Shown here piece by piece: positions 24,785 to 33,807 of a stretch of 64,000 nt of DNA (its first letter is position 1; each line of letters opens with the position of its first letter). The notes under the pieces were generated by a model, which did not search any database, had not been told where the DNA came from, and worked only from the letters and a program-made list of their open reading frames with translations. Origin of the DNA: Burkholderia diffusa (GTDB lineage Bacteria > Pseudomonadota > Gammaproteobacteria > Burkholderiales > Burkholderiaceae); assembly GCF_902499115.1 (NCBI RefSeq), contig NZ_CABVPN010000029.1, positions 1 to 64,000 of the forward strand, written 5' to 3'. The position numbers were made by a program, and so were the translations under genes.

Positions 24785-27700
24785 ATGGCCGCCGTGACGC
24801 CCACCCCCATCCAGTCCATCCTGATCGCGAACCGCTCGGAAATCTCGATTCGCGTAATGCGTGCCGCCGCCGAACTGAACATGCGTACGGTGGCGGTCTA
24901 TTCGAAGGAAGACCGGCTCGCGCTGCATCGCTTCAAGGCGGACGAGAGCTACCTGATCGGCGAGGGCAAGAAGCCGCTCGCCGCCTACCTCGACATCGAC
25001 GACATCCTGCGTGTCGCGCGGCAGGCGAAGGTCGACGCGATTCACCCCGGTTACGGCTTCCTGTCCGAGAACCCGGACTTCGCGCAGGCCGTGATCGACG
25101 CCGGCATCCGCTGGATCGGCCCGTCGCCGGACGTGATGCGCACGCTCGGCAACAAGGTTGCCGCGCGCAATGCGGCGATCGCGGCCGGCGTGCCGGTGAT
25201 GCCCGCGACCGCGCCGCTGCCGGGCGATCTCGACGCGTGCCGGGCGCTGGCCGCGGAGGTCGGCTATCCGCTGATGCTGAAGGCGAGCTGGGGCGGCGGT
25301 GGACGCGGGATGCGCGTACTGGAAAACGCTCAGGACCTCGAAACCCTGCTGCCTGTCGCGCGGCGCGAGGCGCTGGCCGCATTCGGCAACGACGAGGTGT
25401 ACGTCGAGAAACTCGTGCGCAATGCGCGGCACGTCGAGGTGCAGGTGCTCGGCGATCTGCACGGCACGGTCGTCCATTTGTACGAGCGCGACTGCACGGT
25501 GCAGCGACGCAACCAGAAGGTCGTCGAACGCGCACCGGCGCCATATCTCGACGACGCGGGCCGGCAGGCGCTGTGCGAATCCGCGCTGCGCCTGATGCGC
25601 GCGGTCGGTTACACGCATGCGGGCACCGTCGAATTCCTGATGGATGCCGACACCGGCCGGTTCTACTTCATCGAGGTGAACCCGCGCATCCAGGTCGAGC
25701 ACACGGTGACCGAGATGATCACCGGCATCGACATCGTGAAGGCGCAGATTCGCATCACGGAAGGCGCCCGTATTGGTCTTGCCGAGGACGCAACGGACGG
25801 CGACGGCGCGCTTGTCGCACGTGCGGCCGGCGTGCCGGAACAGCAGGCGATTCCGCTGAACGGCAACGCATTGCAATGCCGGATCACGACCGAGGATCCG
25901 GAGAACGACTTCCTGCCCGACTACGGGCGGCTCACGGCCTATCGCAGCGCGGCGGGCTTCGGCGTGCGCCTCGACGCCGGCACCGCCTATGGCGGCGCGG
26001 TGATCACGCCGTACTACGACTCGCTGCTCGTGAAGGTGACGACCTGGGCGCCGACGGCCGCCGAATCGATCCACCGGATGGATCGCGCGCTGCGCGAGTT
26101 CCGCATTCGCGGCGTCACGTCGAACCTGCAGTTCCTCGAGAACGTGATCAATCACCCGGCCTTCATCGCGGGCGACGTGACGACGCGCTTCATCGACAAG
26201 ACGCCGGAGCTGCTCGCATTCGCGAAGCGCGGTGATCGCGCGACGAAGCTGCTGCGCTATCTCGGCGAGCTGAACGTGAACGGAAACGCCGAGATGAGCG
26301 GCCGCACGCTGCCGGCACTGCCGTTGCCGAAGCCGGTGTTGCCGAAGATCGATACGGCCGTGGCGATTCCTGCGGGCACGCGCGATCGCTTGCGTGAGCT
26401 TGGTCCCGAGAAATTCGCGCGCTGGATGCTCGACCAGAAGCAGGTGCTGCTGACCGACACGACGATGCGCGACGCGCACCAGTCGCTGTTCGCGACGCGC
26501 ATGCGCACCGCCGACATGCTGCCGATCGCGCCGTTCTATGCGCGCGAGCTGTCGCAGCTGTTCTCGCTCGAATGCTGGGGCGGCGCGACGTTCGACGTCG
26601 CGCTGCGGTTCCTGAAGGAAGACCCGTGGGAGCGGCTCGCGCTGCTGCGCGAACGCGTGCCGAACATCCTGTTCCAGATGCTGCTGCGCGGCTCGAACGC
26701 GGTCGGCTATACGAACTACGCGGACAACGTCGTGCGCTTCTTCGTGCAGCAGGCCGCGAGTGCCGGCGTCGACGTGTTCCGCGTGTTCGATTCGCTGAAC
26801 TGGGTGCGCAACATGCGCGTGGCGATCGATGCGGTGGGCGAGAGCGGGATGCTGTGCGAAGGCGCGATCTGCTACACCGGCGATCTGTTCGACACGTCGC
26901 GCTCGAAGTACGACCTCAAGTACTACGTCGGCATCGCGCGCGAACTGCAGCAGGCCGGCGTGCACGTGCTCGGCATCAAGGACATGGCCGGCATCTGCCG
27001 CCCGCAGGCGGTCGCGACGCTCGTGAAGGCGCTCAAGGAGGAAACCGGGCTGCCCGTGCATTTCCATACGCACGACACGAGCGGCATCGCCGCGGCGTCG
27101 GTGCTTGCGGCAGTCGGTGCGGGCTGCGATGCGGTTGACGGCGCGCTCGACGCGATGAGCGGGCTCACGTCGCAGCCGAACCTGTCGAGCATCGCGGCGG
27201 CGCTGGCCGGCGGCGAACGCGATCCGGGGCTGGATCAGGACCGTCTGCACGAAGCGTCGATGTACTGGGAAGGCGTGCGCCGGTATTACGCGCCATTCGA
27301 ATCCGAGATCCGCGCGGGCACGGCTGACGTCTACCGTCACCAGATGCCCGGCGGCCAGTACACGAACCTGCGCGAGCAGGCGCGCTCGCTCGGCATCGAT
27401 CATCGCTGGACCGAGGTATCGCGCGCGTATGCGGACGTGAACCGGCTGTTCGGCGACATCGTCAAGGTCACGCCGACGTCGAAGGTGGTCGGCGACATGG
27501 CGCTGATGATGGTCGCGAACGACCTGAGCGTGGACGACGTGCGCAATCCGGACAAGGACATCGCGTTCCCGGAATCGGTCGTATCGCTGTTCAAGGGCGA
27601 GCTGGGCTTCCCGCCCGACGGCTTCCCGGCCGAACTGTCGCGCAAGGTGCTCAAGAGCGAGCCGCCGGCACCGTATCGTCCCGGCGACCAGATTCCGCCG

Positions 27701-28306
27701 GTCGACCTCGACACGGTACGCAAGCAGGCCGAGGCTGCGTGCGAGCAGCCGCTCGACGACCGGCAACTCGCGTCCTACCTGATGTATCCGAAACAGACGG
27801 TCGACTATTACGCGCACGTTCGCGCGTACAGCGACACGTCGGTCGTGCCGACGTCCGCGTTCCTGTACGGCCTGCAGCCACAGGAGGAAGTGGCGATCGA
27901 CATCGAGCCGGGCAAGACGCTGCTCGTATCGCTGCAGGGCCAGCATGCCGATGCGCAGGACGGCATCGTGAAGGTGCTGTTCGAGCTGAACGGCCAGTCG
28001 CGTTCCGCGCTGGTCGAGCAGAAGAGCGTCGTGCAGGCGGGCAAGGAGCGCCATGGTCTGCAGCGTGCCGATCCGGCGAATCCGATGCATGTTGCCGCGC
28101 CGATGCCGGGCTCGGTCGTGACGGTGGCGGTGCAGCCGGGCCAGCGCGTGGCGGCCGGCACCACGCTGATCGCGCTTGAGGCGATGAAGATGGAAACACA
28201 CATCGCGGCGGAGCGCGACTGCGAGATCGCGGCCGTGCATGTGAAGCCGGGCGAACGGGTGGCGGCGAAGGATCTGCTGATCGAGTTGAAAGACCCGACA
28301 CAATGA
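24785..28306 (+). CDS. pyc: Pyruvate carboxylase
   Basis: 1,173 residues from the chosen ATG, the usual length of single-chain pyruvate carboxylase. Domain order is biotin carboxylase (ILIANRSEISIRV at the start; ATP-grasp loop KASWGGGGRGMRV near 165; EVNPRIQVEHTVTE), carboxyltransferase (DTTMRDAHQSLFATRM near 558, with the metal and substrate Asp/His), the PYC/OADA domain, and a biotinyl domain with the acceptor lysine K1135 in EAMKMETH. It converts pyruvate, bicarbonate and ATP to oxaloacetate, refilling the TCA cycle. The open frame extends 34 codons upstream (to 24683), but the family's N-terminal fold begins at the chosen start. Upstream sequence shows only a weak ribosome site. Confidence 0.95.
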   Translation: MAAVTPTPIQSILIANRSEISIRVMRAAAELNMRTVAVYSKEDRLALHRFKADESYLIGEGKKPLAAYLDIDDILRVARQAKVDAIHPGYGFLSENPDFAQAVIDAGIRWIGPSPDVMRTLGNKVAARNAAIAAGVPVMPATAPLPGDLDACRALAAEVGYPLMLKASWGGGGRGMRVLENAQDLETLLPVARREALAAFGNDEVYVEKLVRNARHVEVQVLGDLHGTVVHLYERDCTVQRRNQKVVERAPAPYLDDAGRQALCESALRLMRAVGYTHAGTVEFLMDADTGRFYFIEVNPRIQVEHTVTEMITGIDIVKAQIRITEGARIGLAEDATDGDGALVARAAGVPEQQAIPLNGNALQCRITTEDPENDFLPDYGRLTAYRSAAGFGVRLDAGTAYGGAVITPYYDSLLVKVTTWAPTAAESIHRMDRALREFRIRGVTSNLQFLENVINHPAFIAGDVTTRFIDKTPELLAFAKRGDRATKLLRYLGELNVNGNAEMSGRTLPALPLPKPVLPKIDTAVAIPAGTRDRLRELGPEKFARWMLDQKQVLLTDTTMRDAHQSLFATRMRTADMLPIAPFYARELSQLFSLECWGGATFDVALRFLKEDPWERLALLRERVPNILFQMLLRGSNAVGYTNYADNVVRFFVQQAASAGVDVFRVFDSLNWVRNMRVAIDAVGESGMLCEGAICYTGDLFDTSRSKYDLKYYVGIARELQQAGVHVLGIKDMAGICRPQAVATLVKALKEETGLPVHFHTHDTSGIAAASVLAAVGAGCDAVDGALDAMSGLTSQPNLSSIAAALAGGERDPGLDQDRLHEASMYWEGVRRYYAPFESEIRAGTADVYRHQMPGGQYTNLREQARSLGIDHRWTEVSRAYADVNRLFGDIVKVTPTSKVVGDMALMMVANDLSVDDVRNPDKDIAFPESVVSLFKGELGFPPDGFPAELSRKVLKSEPPAPYRPGDQIPPVDLDTVRKQAEAACEQPLDDRQLASYLMYPKQTVDYYAHVRAYSDTSVVPTSAFLYGLQPQEEVAIDIEPGKTLLVSLQGQHADAQDGIVKVLFELNGQSRSALVEQKSVVQAGKERHGLQRADPANPMHVAAPMPGSVVTVAVQPGQRVAAGTTLIALEAMKMETHIAAERDCEIAAVHVKPGERVAAKDLLIELKDPTQ

Positions 28307-28398
28307 GGGTTGCCGCGATCGGTCGTGTGTGGTGACCGGGCATGGCATCGCAATCGGCACACCGCCTGCTCGGGGGGCGTGCCGAACTGTTCGGCGAC

Positions 28399-28438
28399 GG
28401 CTGCCTGCGCGTCGTTACGCGCCGACGCGCAGGCAGCC
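28399..28438. terminator. Long hairpin between convergent pyc and deoC
   Basis: Perfect 16-bp stem (GGCTGCCTGCGCGTCG with its reverse complement) around an 8-base loop. It lies between two converging genes, the expected place for a shared terminator, though no T run follows on either side. Confidence 0.6.
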
Positions 28439-28451
28439 GGCCCGCCATCGG

Positions 28452-29132
28452 TCAGTACACCGCGTCGCTGCCCCCCTGATCGGTCACGATCGCAACACCC
28501 GAACTCGTGCCGAGCCGCGTCGCGCCGGCCTCGATCATCGCGAGCGCGGTCGCGCGGTCGCGTACGCCGCCCGACGCCTTCACGCCGAGCACGGGGCCGA
28601 CCGTGCGGCGCATCAGCGCGACATCCGCGAGCGTCGCGCCGCCGTGGCCGAAGCCGGTCGACGTCTTCACGAACGCGACGCCGAGGTCGCGGCACATCTC
28701 GCACACGCGCACCTTCTCGTCGTCGGTCAGCAGCCCCGTTTCAAGAATCACCTTGAGCGGCACCGTGCCGCAGGCGCGGTGCACGGCGTCGATATCGGCC
28801 TTCACGTCGTCGGCGCGGCCGCTCTTCAGCGCGCCGAGGTTGATCACCATGTCGATCTCGCGCGCGCCCGCCGCGATCGCGGCCGACGCCTCGAACGCCT
28901 TCGCGGCGGACAGGCCCGCGCCGAGCGGGAAGCCGACCACCGCACACACAAGCACGCCGGTGTCGGCCAGCTCGCGCGCGGCGAGCGGCACGTTCGCCGA
29001 ATTCACGCAGACCGAGTAAAAGCGATGCTCGGCCGCCTGGCGGCAGAGTTCGCGGATCTGTGCGTCGCTCGCGTCGGGCGCGAGCAGCGTGTGATCGATG
29101 GTTTGAGCGAGTTGGGCGTTGGAAAGCGGCAT
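28452..29132 (-). CDS. deoC: Deoxyribose-phosphate aldolase
   Basis: 226 residues, the short DeoC form. Features are QTIDHTLLAPDAS at the N-terminus, VCVNSANV, the VGFPLG turn, DMVINLGALKSG, and the Schiff-base lysine K156 in VAFVKTSTGFGHGGAT. The second conserved lysine is in GVKASGGVRD. It splits 2-deoxyribose 5-phosphate into glyceraldehyde 3-phosphate and acetaldehyde. It is divergent from a DeoR-type repressor and close to a sugar permease and deoxyribokinase, so it serves deoxyribose use. Confidence 0.93.
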   Translation of the reverse strand: MPLSNAQLAQTIDHTLLAPDASDAQIRELCRQAAEHRFYSVCVNSANVPLAARELADTGVLVCAVVGFPLGAGLSAAKAFEASAAIAAGAREIDMVINLGALKSGRADDVKADIDAVHRACGTVPLKVILETGLLTDDEKVRVCEMCRDLGVAFVKTSTGFGHGGATLADVALMRRTVGPVLGVKASGGVRDRATALAMIEAGATRLGTSSGVAIVTDQGGSDAVY

Positions 29133-29179
29133 GTTTCAGGACTCCACGGATCGTGTGCGGGAAGGGCACACGTAAAGTT

Positions 29180-29206
29180 GATGTTTTCACATCGGTTTGT
29201 TACAAA
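29180..29206. promoter_or_regulatory. Candidate operator between deoC and the DeoR-type gene
   Basis: Two adjacent inverted repeats, GATGT-TTTC-ACATC (29180-29193) and TTTGT-T-ACAAA (29196-29206), lie in the AT-rich patch shared by the two divergent promoters. The TCACA half-site recurs in the palindrome upstream of deoxyribokinase, so one repressor may bind both. Confidence 0.5.
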
Positions 29207-29278
29207 TACGACATTCCGGCCGGGCCCGCGCGCCCGGCATGACAAGCGACGGATGCGACGGGTACGCAGGATACTGGC

Positions 29279-30049
29279 ATGGAAACGAAGAAGGGCGAAC
29301 GGATCAAGACGCTGATGAACGTGCTGCAAGGGCAGAACGCGATTCATCTGAGGGAAGTCGCCGAACTGTTCGGCGTGTCGGAAATGACGATCCGACGCGA
29401 CCTCGCGGACAATCCGCACGGCCTCAGCCTGATCGGCGGCTACGTGACGCGCCACTTCGCCGCGCAGCGCAGCGACATCGGCGAGTACGTCGTCAGCGCC
29501 GAGAACAACCGGCAGACCGAGGAGAAACGCCGCATTGGCAAGCTGGCCGCGCAGTTCGTGACGACCGGCGACACGATCTTCGTCGACTGCGGCTCGACCA
29601 CGCCGTTCATCGTCGACTTCATCCCCGACGACCTCGAATTCACCGCCGTCTGCAATTCGCTGAACGTGTTCGCGAAGCTGCAGCAGAAACCGCATTGCAG
29701 CGTGATCCTGTGCGGCGGCGTGTATCACCGCAAGAACATGGTGTTCGAGTCGGTGGCCGAGACGGGCATCCTCGACACGGTGCGCGTGTCGAAGGCGTTC
29801 ATCTCCGCGGCCGGCGTGAGCGACCGCTGCGGCGTCACGTGCTTCAACTTCCACGAAGTCGACGCGAAGAAGAAAGTGATGGAACGCGCGCAGAACCGCT
29901 TCCTGCTCGTCGACCACACGAAGTTCGACGAAGTGCGCGCGGCCTATTTCGCCGAGCTGACCGACTTCAACTACGTGATCTCGGACGGGCAGCTGAGCCG
30001 CCGGTACGAAACGACGATCCGCGAACACGGGATCGCGCTCGTGACCTGA
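29279..30049 (+). CDS. DeoR-family transcriptional repressor of the deoxyribose genes
   Basis: 256 residues with an N-terminal DeoR-type wHTH (LREVAELFGVSEMTIRRDL, about 22-40) and a C-terminal sugar-phosphate sensor of the DeoRC type (FVDCGSTTPFIVDF, VCNSLNVF, SKAFISAAGVS, LLVDHTKFDE). It is divergent from deoC and faces the permease and kinase genes, so it likely represses all three and is relieved by deoxyribose 5-phosphate. The effector is inferred from the family. Confidence 0.88.
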   Translation: METKKGERIKTLMNVLQGQNAIHLREVAELFGVSEMTIRRDLADNPHGLSLIGGYVTRHFAAQRSDIGEYVVSAENNRQTEEKRRIGKLAAQFVTTGDTIFVDCGSTTPFIVDFIPDDLEFTAVCNSLNVFAKLQQKPHCSVILCGGVYHRKNMVFESVAETGILDTVRVSKAFISAAGVSDRCGVTCFNFHEVDAKKKVMERAQNRFLLVDHTKFDEVRAAYFAELTDFNYVISDGQLSRRYETTIREHGIALVT

Positions 30050-30087
30050 TGCAGCATGGCGGCGCAGTTCGATCTCGCCTCGCATCG

Positions 30088-31461
30088 TCAGGCTCCTGAC
30101 GTGTTGCGCGCAGCGGCATAGCGCGCGGGCGCGTTGCCGTCGGCGGCTGCGTCGGGCATCGCCGCCGGCTGGTGCCGCAGGCAGTAGAAGCCGTAGTAGA
30201 CGATCACGACGAAGCACGCGAGCGGCACGACGAATGCGAGCTGCATGTTGCCGCCCGTGTGATCGGAGATCAGCCCCTGGATCAGCGGTACGACCGCGCC
30301 GCCGACGATGCTCATCACGAGGATCGAGCCGCCGTATTCGGTATCCTTGCCGAGCCCGTCGATCGTGAGGCCATAGATCGTCGGCCAGCACGGGCCGAGG
30401 AACACGCTCACGCCCACGGCTGCATAGACGGCCGTGATGTTGTGCACGCTGATCGTGTACGCGAGCAGCACGATGCACAGGATGCCGTAGACGATCAGCA
30501 CCTTGGCCGGGCCGACGCGCTTCATCACGAGCGTCGCGATCAGCTTGCCGACGAAGAACGCGAAGAACGTCGCGAGCAGGTAGCGCGACGCGCCGCGCTC
30601 GGTGAGGCCGCCGATCTGCATCGCGAGCCGGATGGTGAAGCTCCAGACGCCCACTTGTGCACCGACGTACAGGAACTGCGCGACGATCCCCGCGACGAAG
30701 CGCCGGTTGCCGAACAGGCGCGCCAGCGTGCCGCGCGCGTCGATCCGGTGCGTGGCCACGCCGGGGCCGTTGCCCTTGCAGGCCGGGTAGGGCGTGAGCG
30801 CAAACACGACGAACACGCCCGCGAGCACGACGATCAGCCACTTGTACGGCTCGAGCGTGGCCTGGATCATCGCGAGCTGGTGGACGTGGGCTTCGGCCGC
30901 CGACATCGCGGCGAGCTGCGCATGCGACGCATCGCCCTCCTTGAAGATCAGGAAGCTGCCCATGTACACGCCGGCCATCGCGCCGAACGGATAGAACGTC
31001 TGCGAGATGTTCAGCCGCCGCGTGCTGGTTTCGCGCGGGCCCATCAGTGTCGAATACGAGTTCGACGCCGTTTCGAGGAACGACAGGCCCGCCGCGATCA
31101 CGAACAGCGCGACGAGGAACATCCCGTACTTCGCCATCGACGCGGCCGGGAAGAACAGCAGGCAGCCGGTCGTGTACAGCAGCAGGCCGACGAGGATCGT
31201 CGTCTTGTAGCTGAACTTCTTCACGACGGTCGCGGCCGGAATCGCGAGAAAGAAGTAGCCGAGATAGAACGCGGACTGCACGAACGCCGATTCGAAATCG
31301 GACAGGAAGAACGATTTCTTGAACTGCGCGATCAGCACGTCGTTCAGGTTCGCGGCGGTGCCCCACAGCGCGAACAGGCAGCACAGCAGCGTGAACGCGA
31401 AGAGCGGCGTGCGGTTCAGGTAATAGCCGTCGGGGGCGTGTTCGATTCTGGTACGGGCCAT
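30088..31461 (-). CDS. deoP: FucP-type sugar:H+ symporter, probable deoxyribose permease
   Basis: 457 residues from the ATG with upstream AAGGAGACACCC; an in-frame extension on the 5' side overlaps the kinase gene and is not used. About 12 membrane helices. FucP-family marks include FALWGTAANLNDVLIAQFKK near residue 30 and LGYFFLAIPA. It follows the deoxyribokinase gene by 40 bases. In Salmonella a FucP homologue (DeoP) sits with DeoK and a regulator, which supports deoxyribose as substrate. The symbol is given by analogy. Confidence 0.82.
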   Translation of the reverse strand: MARTRIEHAPDGYYLNRTPLFAFTLLCCLFALWGTAANLNDVLIAQFKKSFFLSDFESAFVQSAFYLGYFFLAIPAATVVKKFSYKTTILVGLLLYTTGCLLFFPAASMAKYGMFLVALFVIAAGLSFLETASNSYSTLMGPRETSTRRLNISQTFYPFGAMAGVYMGSFLIFKEGDASHAQLAAMSAAEAHVHQLAMIQATLEPYKWLIVVLAGVFVVFALTPYPACKGNGPGVATHRIDARGTLARLFGNRRFVAGIVAQFLYVGAQVGVWSFTIRLAMQIGGLTERGASRYLLATFFAFFVGKLIATLVMKRVGPAKVLIVYGILCIVLLAYTISVHNITAVYAAVGVSVFLGPCWPTIYGLTIDGLGKDTEYGGSILVMSIVGGAVVPLIQGLISDHTGGNMQLAFVVPLACFVVIVYYGFYCLRHQPAAMPDAAADGNAPARYAAARNTSGA

Positions 31462-31501
31462 GGGTGTCTCCTTCCCGGTGTCTCGTCGATGAAGGCGCCG
31501 T

Positions 31502-32428
31502 TCAGATGCCGGCGTCGCGGAGGAAGCGTTCGAACGTCGCGGCGTCGGCGTACGACTTCTGCGTGCCGAGGCCCATGACCGAATGCGCGGCGTAGGCCGA
31601 CGCGTAGCGCATCGCGTCGATCGCATCGCGCTTCGCCGCGTAGCAGCGCGCGAAGCAGCCGATGTACGCGTCGCCGGCGCCCGTCGTGTCGCGCGCATCG
31701 ACCTGTACGCCCGGCACGTGCCGCGCGCCGTCGCGTGACGCGAACAGCGAGCCGTCGCTGCCGAGCGTGACGAGCACGTGCTTGAGCCCGCGCGCGATCA
31801 GCGATTCGGCGGCGCGGGTGGCGCTCGCGCGCGAATCGACCGGCATGCCCGACACGATCGCGAGTTCGGTCTCGTTAGGCACAAAGAATTCGACGGACCG
31901 GATCCGCTCGAAATCAAGATCGGCCACGGCGGGTGCGGGGTTCAGCAGCACGGGAATGCCGTGCCGGGCACCGAATTCGATCGCGTGATAGACGGTGTCG
32001 AGCTCGATCTCGAGCTGCAGCACGATCAGCGCGCATTCGACGAGCTGCGGCGCGGCCGCGTCGATGTCGGCGGGCGTCAGGTGGCGGTTCGCGCCCTTGA
32101 CGATCAGGATGCTGTTGCTCGAATCGGGTTCGACGAAGATCGGCGCGACGCCGCTCGGCACGCCGGCGACCTTGCGCACGTGCGTGGTGTCGATGCCCTC
32201 GCGCTCGAAGTTGCGGATCGTGTTGTCGGCGAACACGTCGTCGCCGACCTTCGTGACCATCACGACACGCGCGCCGAGGCGCGCGGCCGCGACGGCCTGG
32301 TTCGCGCCCTTGCCGCCGCAGCCGAGCTCGAAGTTCGGCGCCTCGAGCGTTTCGCCCCGGGCGGGTATGCGCGTGACGTAGGTCACGAGATCGACCATGT
32401 TGCTGCCGATGACGGCGATTGTCTCCAT
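31502..32428 (-). CDS. deoK: Ribokinase-family kinase, probable deoxyribokinase
   Basis: 308 residues of the PfkB family. N-terminal GCGGKGANQAVAAARLG (37-53) and the C-terminal signature DTTGAGDAYIGCFA (247-260) with catalytic D253 are both present. It phosphorylates a pentose, here probably 2-deoxyribose to feed DeoC. It is the first gene of a minus-strand pair with the FucP-like permease and has an AT-rich promoter with a clear palindrome upstream. Ribose rather than deoxyribose as substrate cannot be excluded from sequence alone. Confidence 0.85.
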   Translation of the reverse strand: METIAVIGSNMVDLVTYVTRIPARGETLEAPNFELGCGGKGANQAVAAARLGARVVMVTKVGDDVFADNTIRNFEREGIDTTHVRKVAGVPSGVAPIFVEPDSSNSILIVKGANRHLTPADIDAAAPQLVECALIVLQLEIELDTVYHAIEFGARHGIPVLLNPAPAVADLDFERIRSVEFFVPNETELAIVSGMPVDSRASATRAAESLIARGLKHVLVTLGSDGSLFASRDGARHVPGVQVDARDTTGAGDAYIGCFARCYAAKRDAIDAMRYASAYAAHSVMGLGTQKSYADAATFERFLRDAGI

Positions 32429-32494
32429 CTGCGTCTCTTCCTTGGAATGGGGGGGCGTATGCGATCGACGGCGGCCACCACGGATGAGAATAAA

Positions 32495-32511
32495 ATCACA
32501 ATAAATGTGAT
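32495..32511. promoter_or_regulatory. Palindromic operator candidate upstream of deoK
   Basis: ATCACA-ATAAA-TGTGAT, perfect 6-bp arms, 67 bases before the deoK start in an unusually AT-rich patch (32480-32560). The arm orientation (TCACA then TGTGA) is the reverse of a CRP site, so a DeoR-type repressor site is more likely. Confidence 0.6.
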
Positions 32512-32741
32512 AATGCAATCGTATGGTGTTATGTGGATCACTATATGGGATCGGCCCGGGTGCGCCTGGTACTGGGCGCACCAGACGCAGGACATCCGGG
32601 GCGTGACTGCGCTCATCCTGAAGTCGCTGGCGGGTCTCTGGTGCGCGACGCCGCACGCGGCGAGCGTGCGCGTCCCGACCAGATTCGCGCACCGAGCATC
32701 GGGCCCGCGAAGGTCACACGTGCGGCTCGCGGCTCAGCCAG
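32512..32741. other. Spacer between deoK promoter and AraC gene end
   Basis: AT-rich for the first 50 bases, then ordinary GC-rich sequence. No gene, hairpin or further repeat was seen. Confidence 0.4.
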
Positions 32742-33713
32742 TCAATGCGACGACACGAACACCGCATCGTCGAATGGCGCCGGAATCGCGAACTGCGCGC
32801 GCATGCGCTTCGTCTCCTGCGCGGGCGTCAGGCCGAACAGCCGCTTGAATTCCCGGCTGAACTGCGACGCGCTCGCATACCCGACCGCATGGCCGGCCGC
32901 CTCCGCAGTCAGGTCCTGGCGCACCATCAACAGGCGCGCCTGATGCAGCCGCGTCGACTTCAGGTACTGCATCGGCGACACCTGCGTGATCGCCTTGAAG
33001 TGGCTGTGGAAGCTCGGCACGCTCATGCCGGCTTCCCCGGCCAGTTGCGTCACGTCGAGCGACTTCGCGTAGTCGGCGTGGATCATGCGCAGCGAACGGC
33101 CGATCCGGCCGAACTGTCCACGCATCGCCAGCGCGCTCCGCATTGCGCCGCCCTGCGCGCTGGTGAGCACGCGGAAATACAGTTCGCGCAGCAACCCGGG
33201 GCCGAGCACCGCCGCTTCGAGCGGGCGGTGCATCGCCTCGACGAACCGCAGCACGGTCGCGTGCATCGCATCGTCCATCGGCGTCGACATCATGCTTTTC
33301 GGCGCTTGCACGGGTTCGGCGATTCCCTCGCGATCGATCTGCGCGGCCAACTCGGCGGCCATCGGGAAATCGAGGTGCAGATACAGCGCGAGCAGCGGGC
33401 GATCCGCCGTTGCGTCGGTTTCCATGCTGAACGGCACGGGCACCGATACGGCCAGGTAGTGGTCCTCGTCGTACAGATAGCGTTCGCCGCCGAAATAGCC
33501 GCGCTTGCTGCCCTGGCACACGATCACGATGCCCGGGTCGTAGAGCACCGGCATGCGCGATAGCGCGCGGTTCGAACGCAGGATGCGCACGCTCGGTAGC
33601 GCGGTCAGGTTGTAGCCTTCGTCCGGCGCCAACGCATGCAGCAACGCGATCAGGCGTTTGCGACCGCGCGCGGGCAGCGACCGCGAGCGGGACGAGGAGG
33701 AGGCAGCGTTCAT
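32742..33713 (-). CDS. AraC-family transcriptional regulator
   Basis: 323 residues from the ATG (MNAASSSSRS); a TTG four codons upstream is an alternative. The N-terminal half is an AraC_N cupin-type domain (PVLYDPGIVIVCQGSKRGYF). The C-terminal half holds two HTH motifs (VTQLAGEAGMSVPSFHSHFK and AAGHAVGYASASQFSREFKR) with the FGLTPAQ end. It is divergent, 94 bases away, from an SDR gene, which it probably activates. Regulators of this subgroup commonly sit next to oxidoreductases of unknown substrate. Confidence 0.87.
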   Translation of the reverse strand: MNAASSSSRSRSLPARGRKRLIALLHALAPDEGYNLTALPSVRILRSNRALSRMPVLYDPGIVIVCQGSKRGYFGGERYLYDEDHYLAVSVPVPFSMETDATADRPLLALYLHLDFPMAAELAAQIDREGIAEPVQAPKSMMSTPMDDAMHATVLRFVEAMHRPLEAAVLGPGLLRELYFRVLTSAQGGAMRSALAMRGQFGRIGRSLRMIHADYAKSLDVTQLAGEAGMSVPSFHSHFKAITQVSPMQYLKSTRLHQARLLMVRQDLTAEAAGHAVGYASASQFSREFKRLFGLTPAQETKRMRAQFAIPAPFDDAVFVSSH

Positions 33714-33807
33714 AGTTTCAGGCAAGAAATTCAGCGGAATCGGGCTTATTCGACCTGGTTCGTCAGACTAGCATGCATGCTTCGATCGACATTCGGGAGA
33801 AGCTCAC

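Noticed and set aside
24779..28360. A 1,193-codon open frame on the minus strand opposite pyc
   Set aside because: It mirrors the codon bias of pyc (Arg/His/Ala-rich, no domain, no start signal); such antisense frames are common in high-GC DNA.
32495..32511. CRP site upstream of deoK
   Set aside because: The arms are in the opposite order (TCACA then TGTGA) from a CRP site, so a repressor palindrome is more likely.
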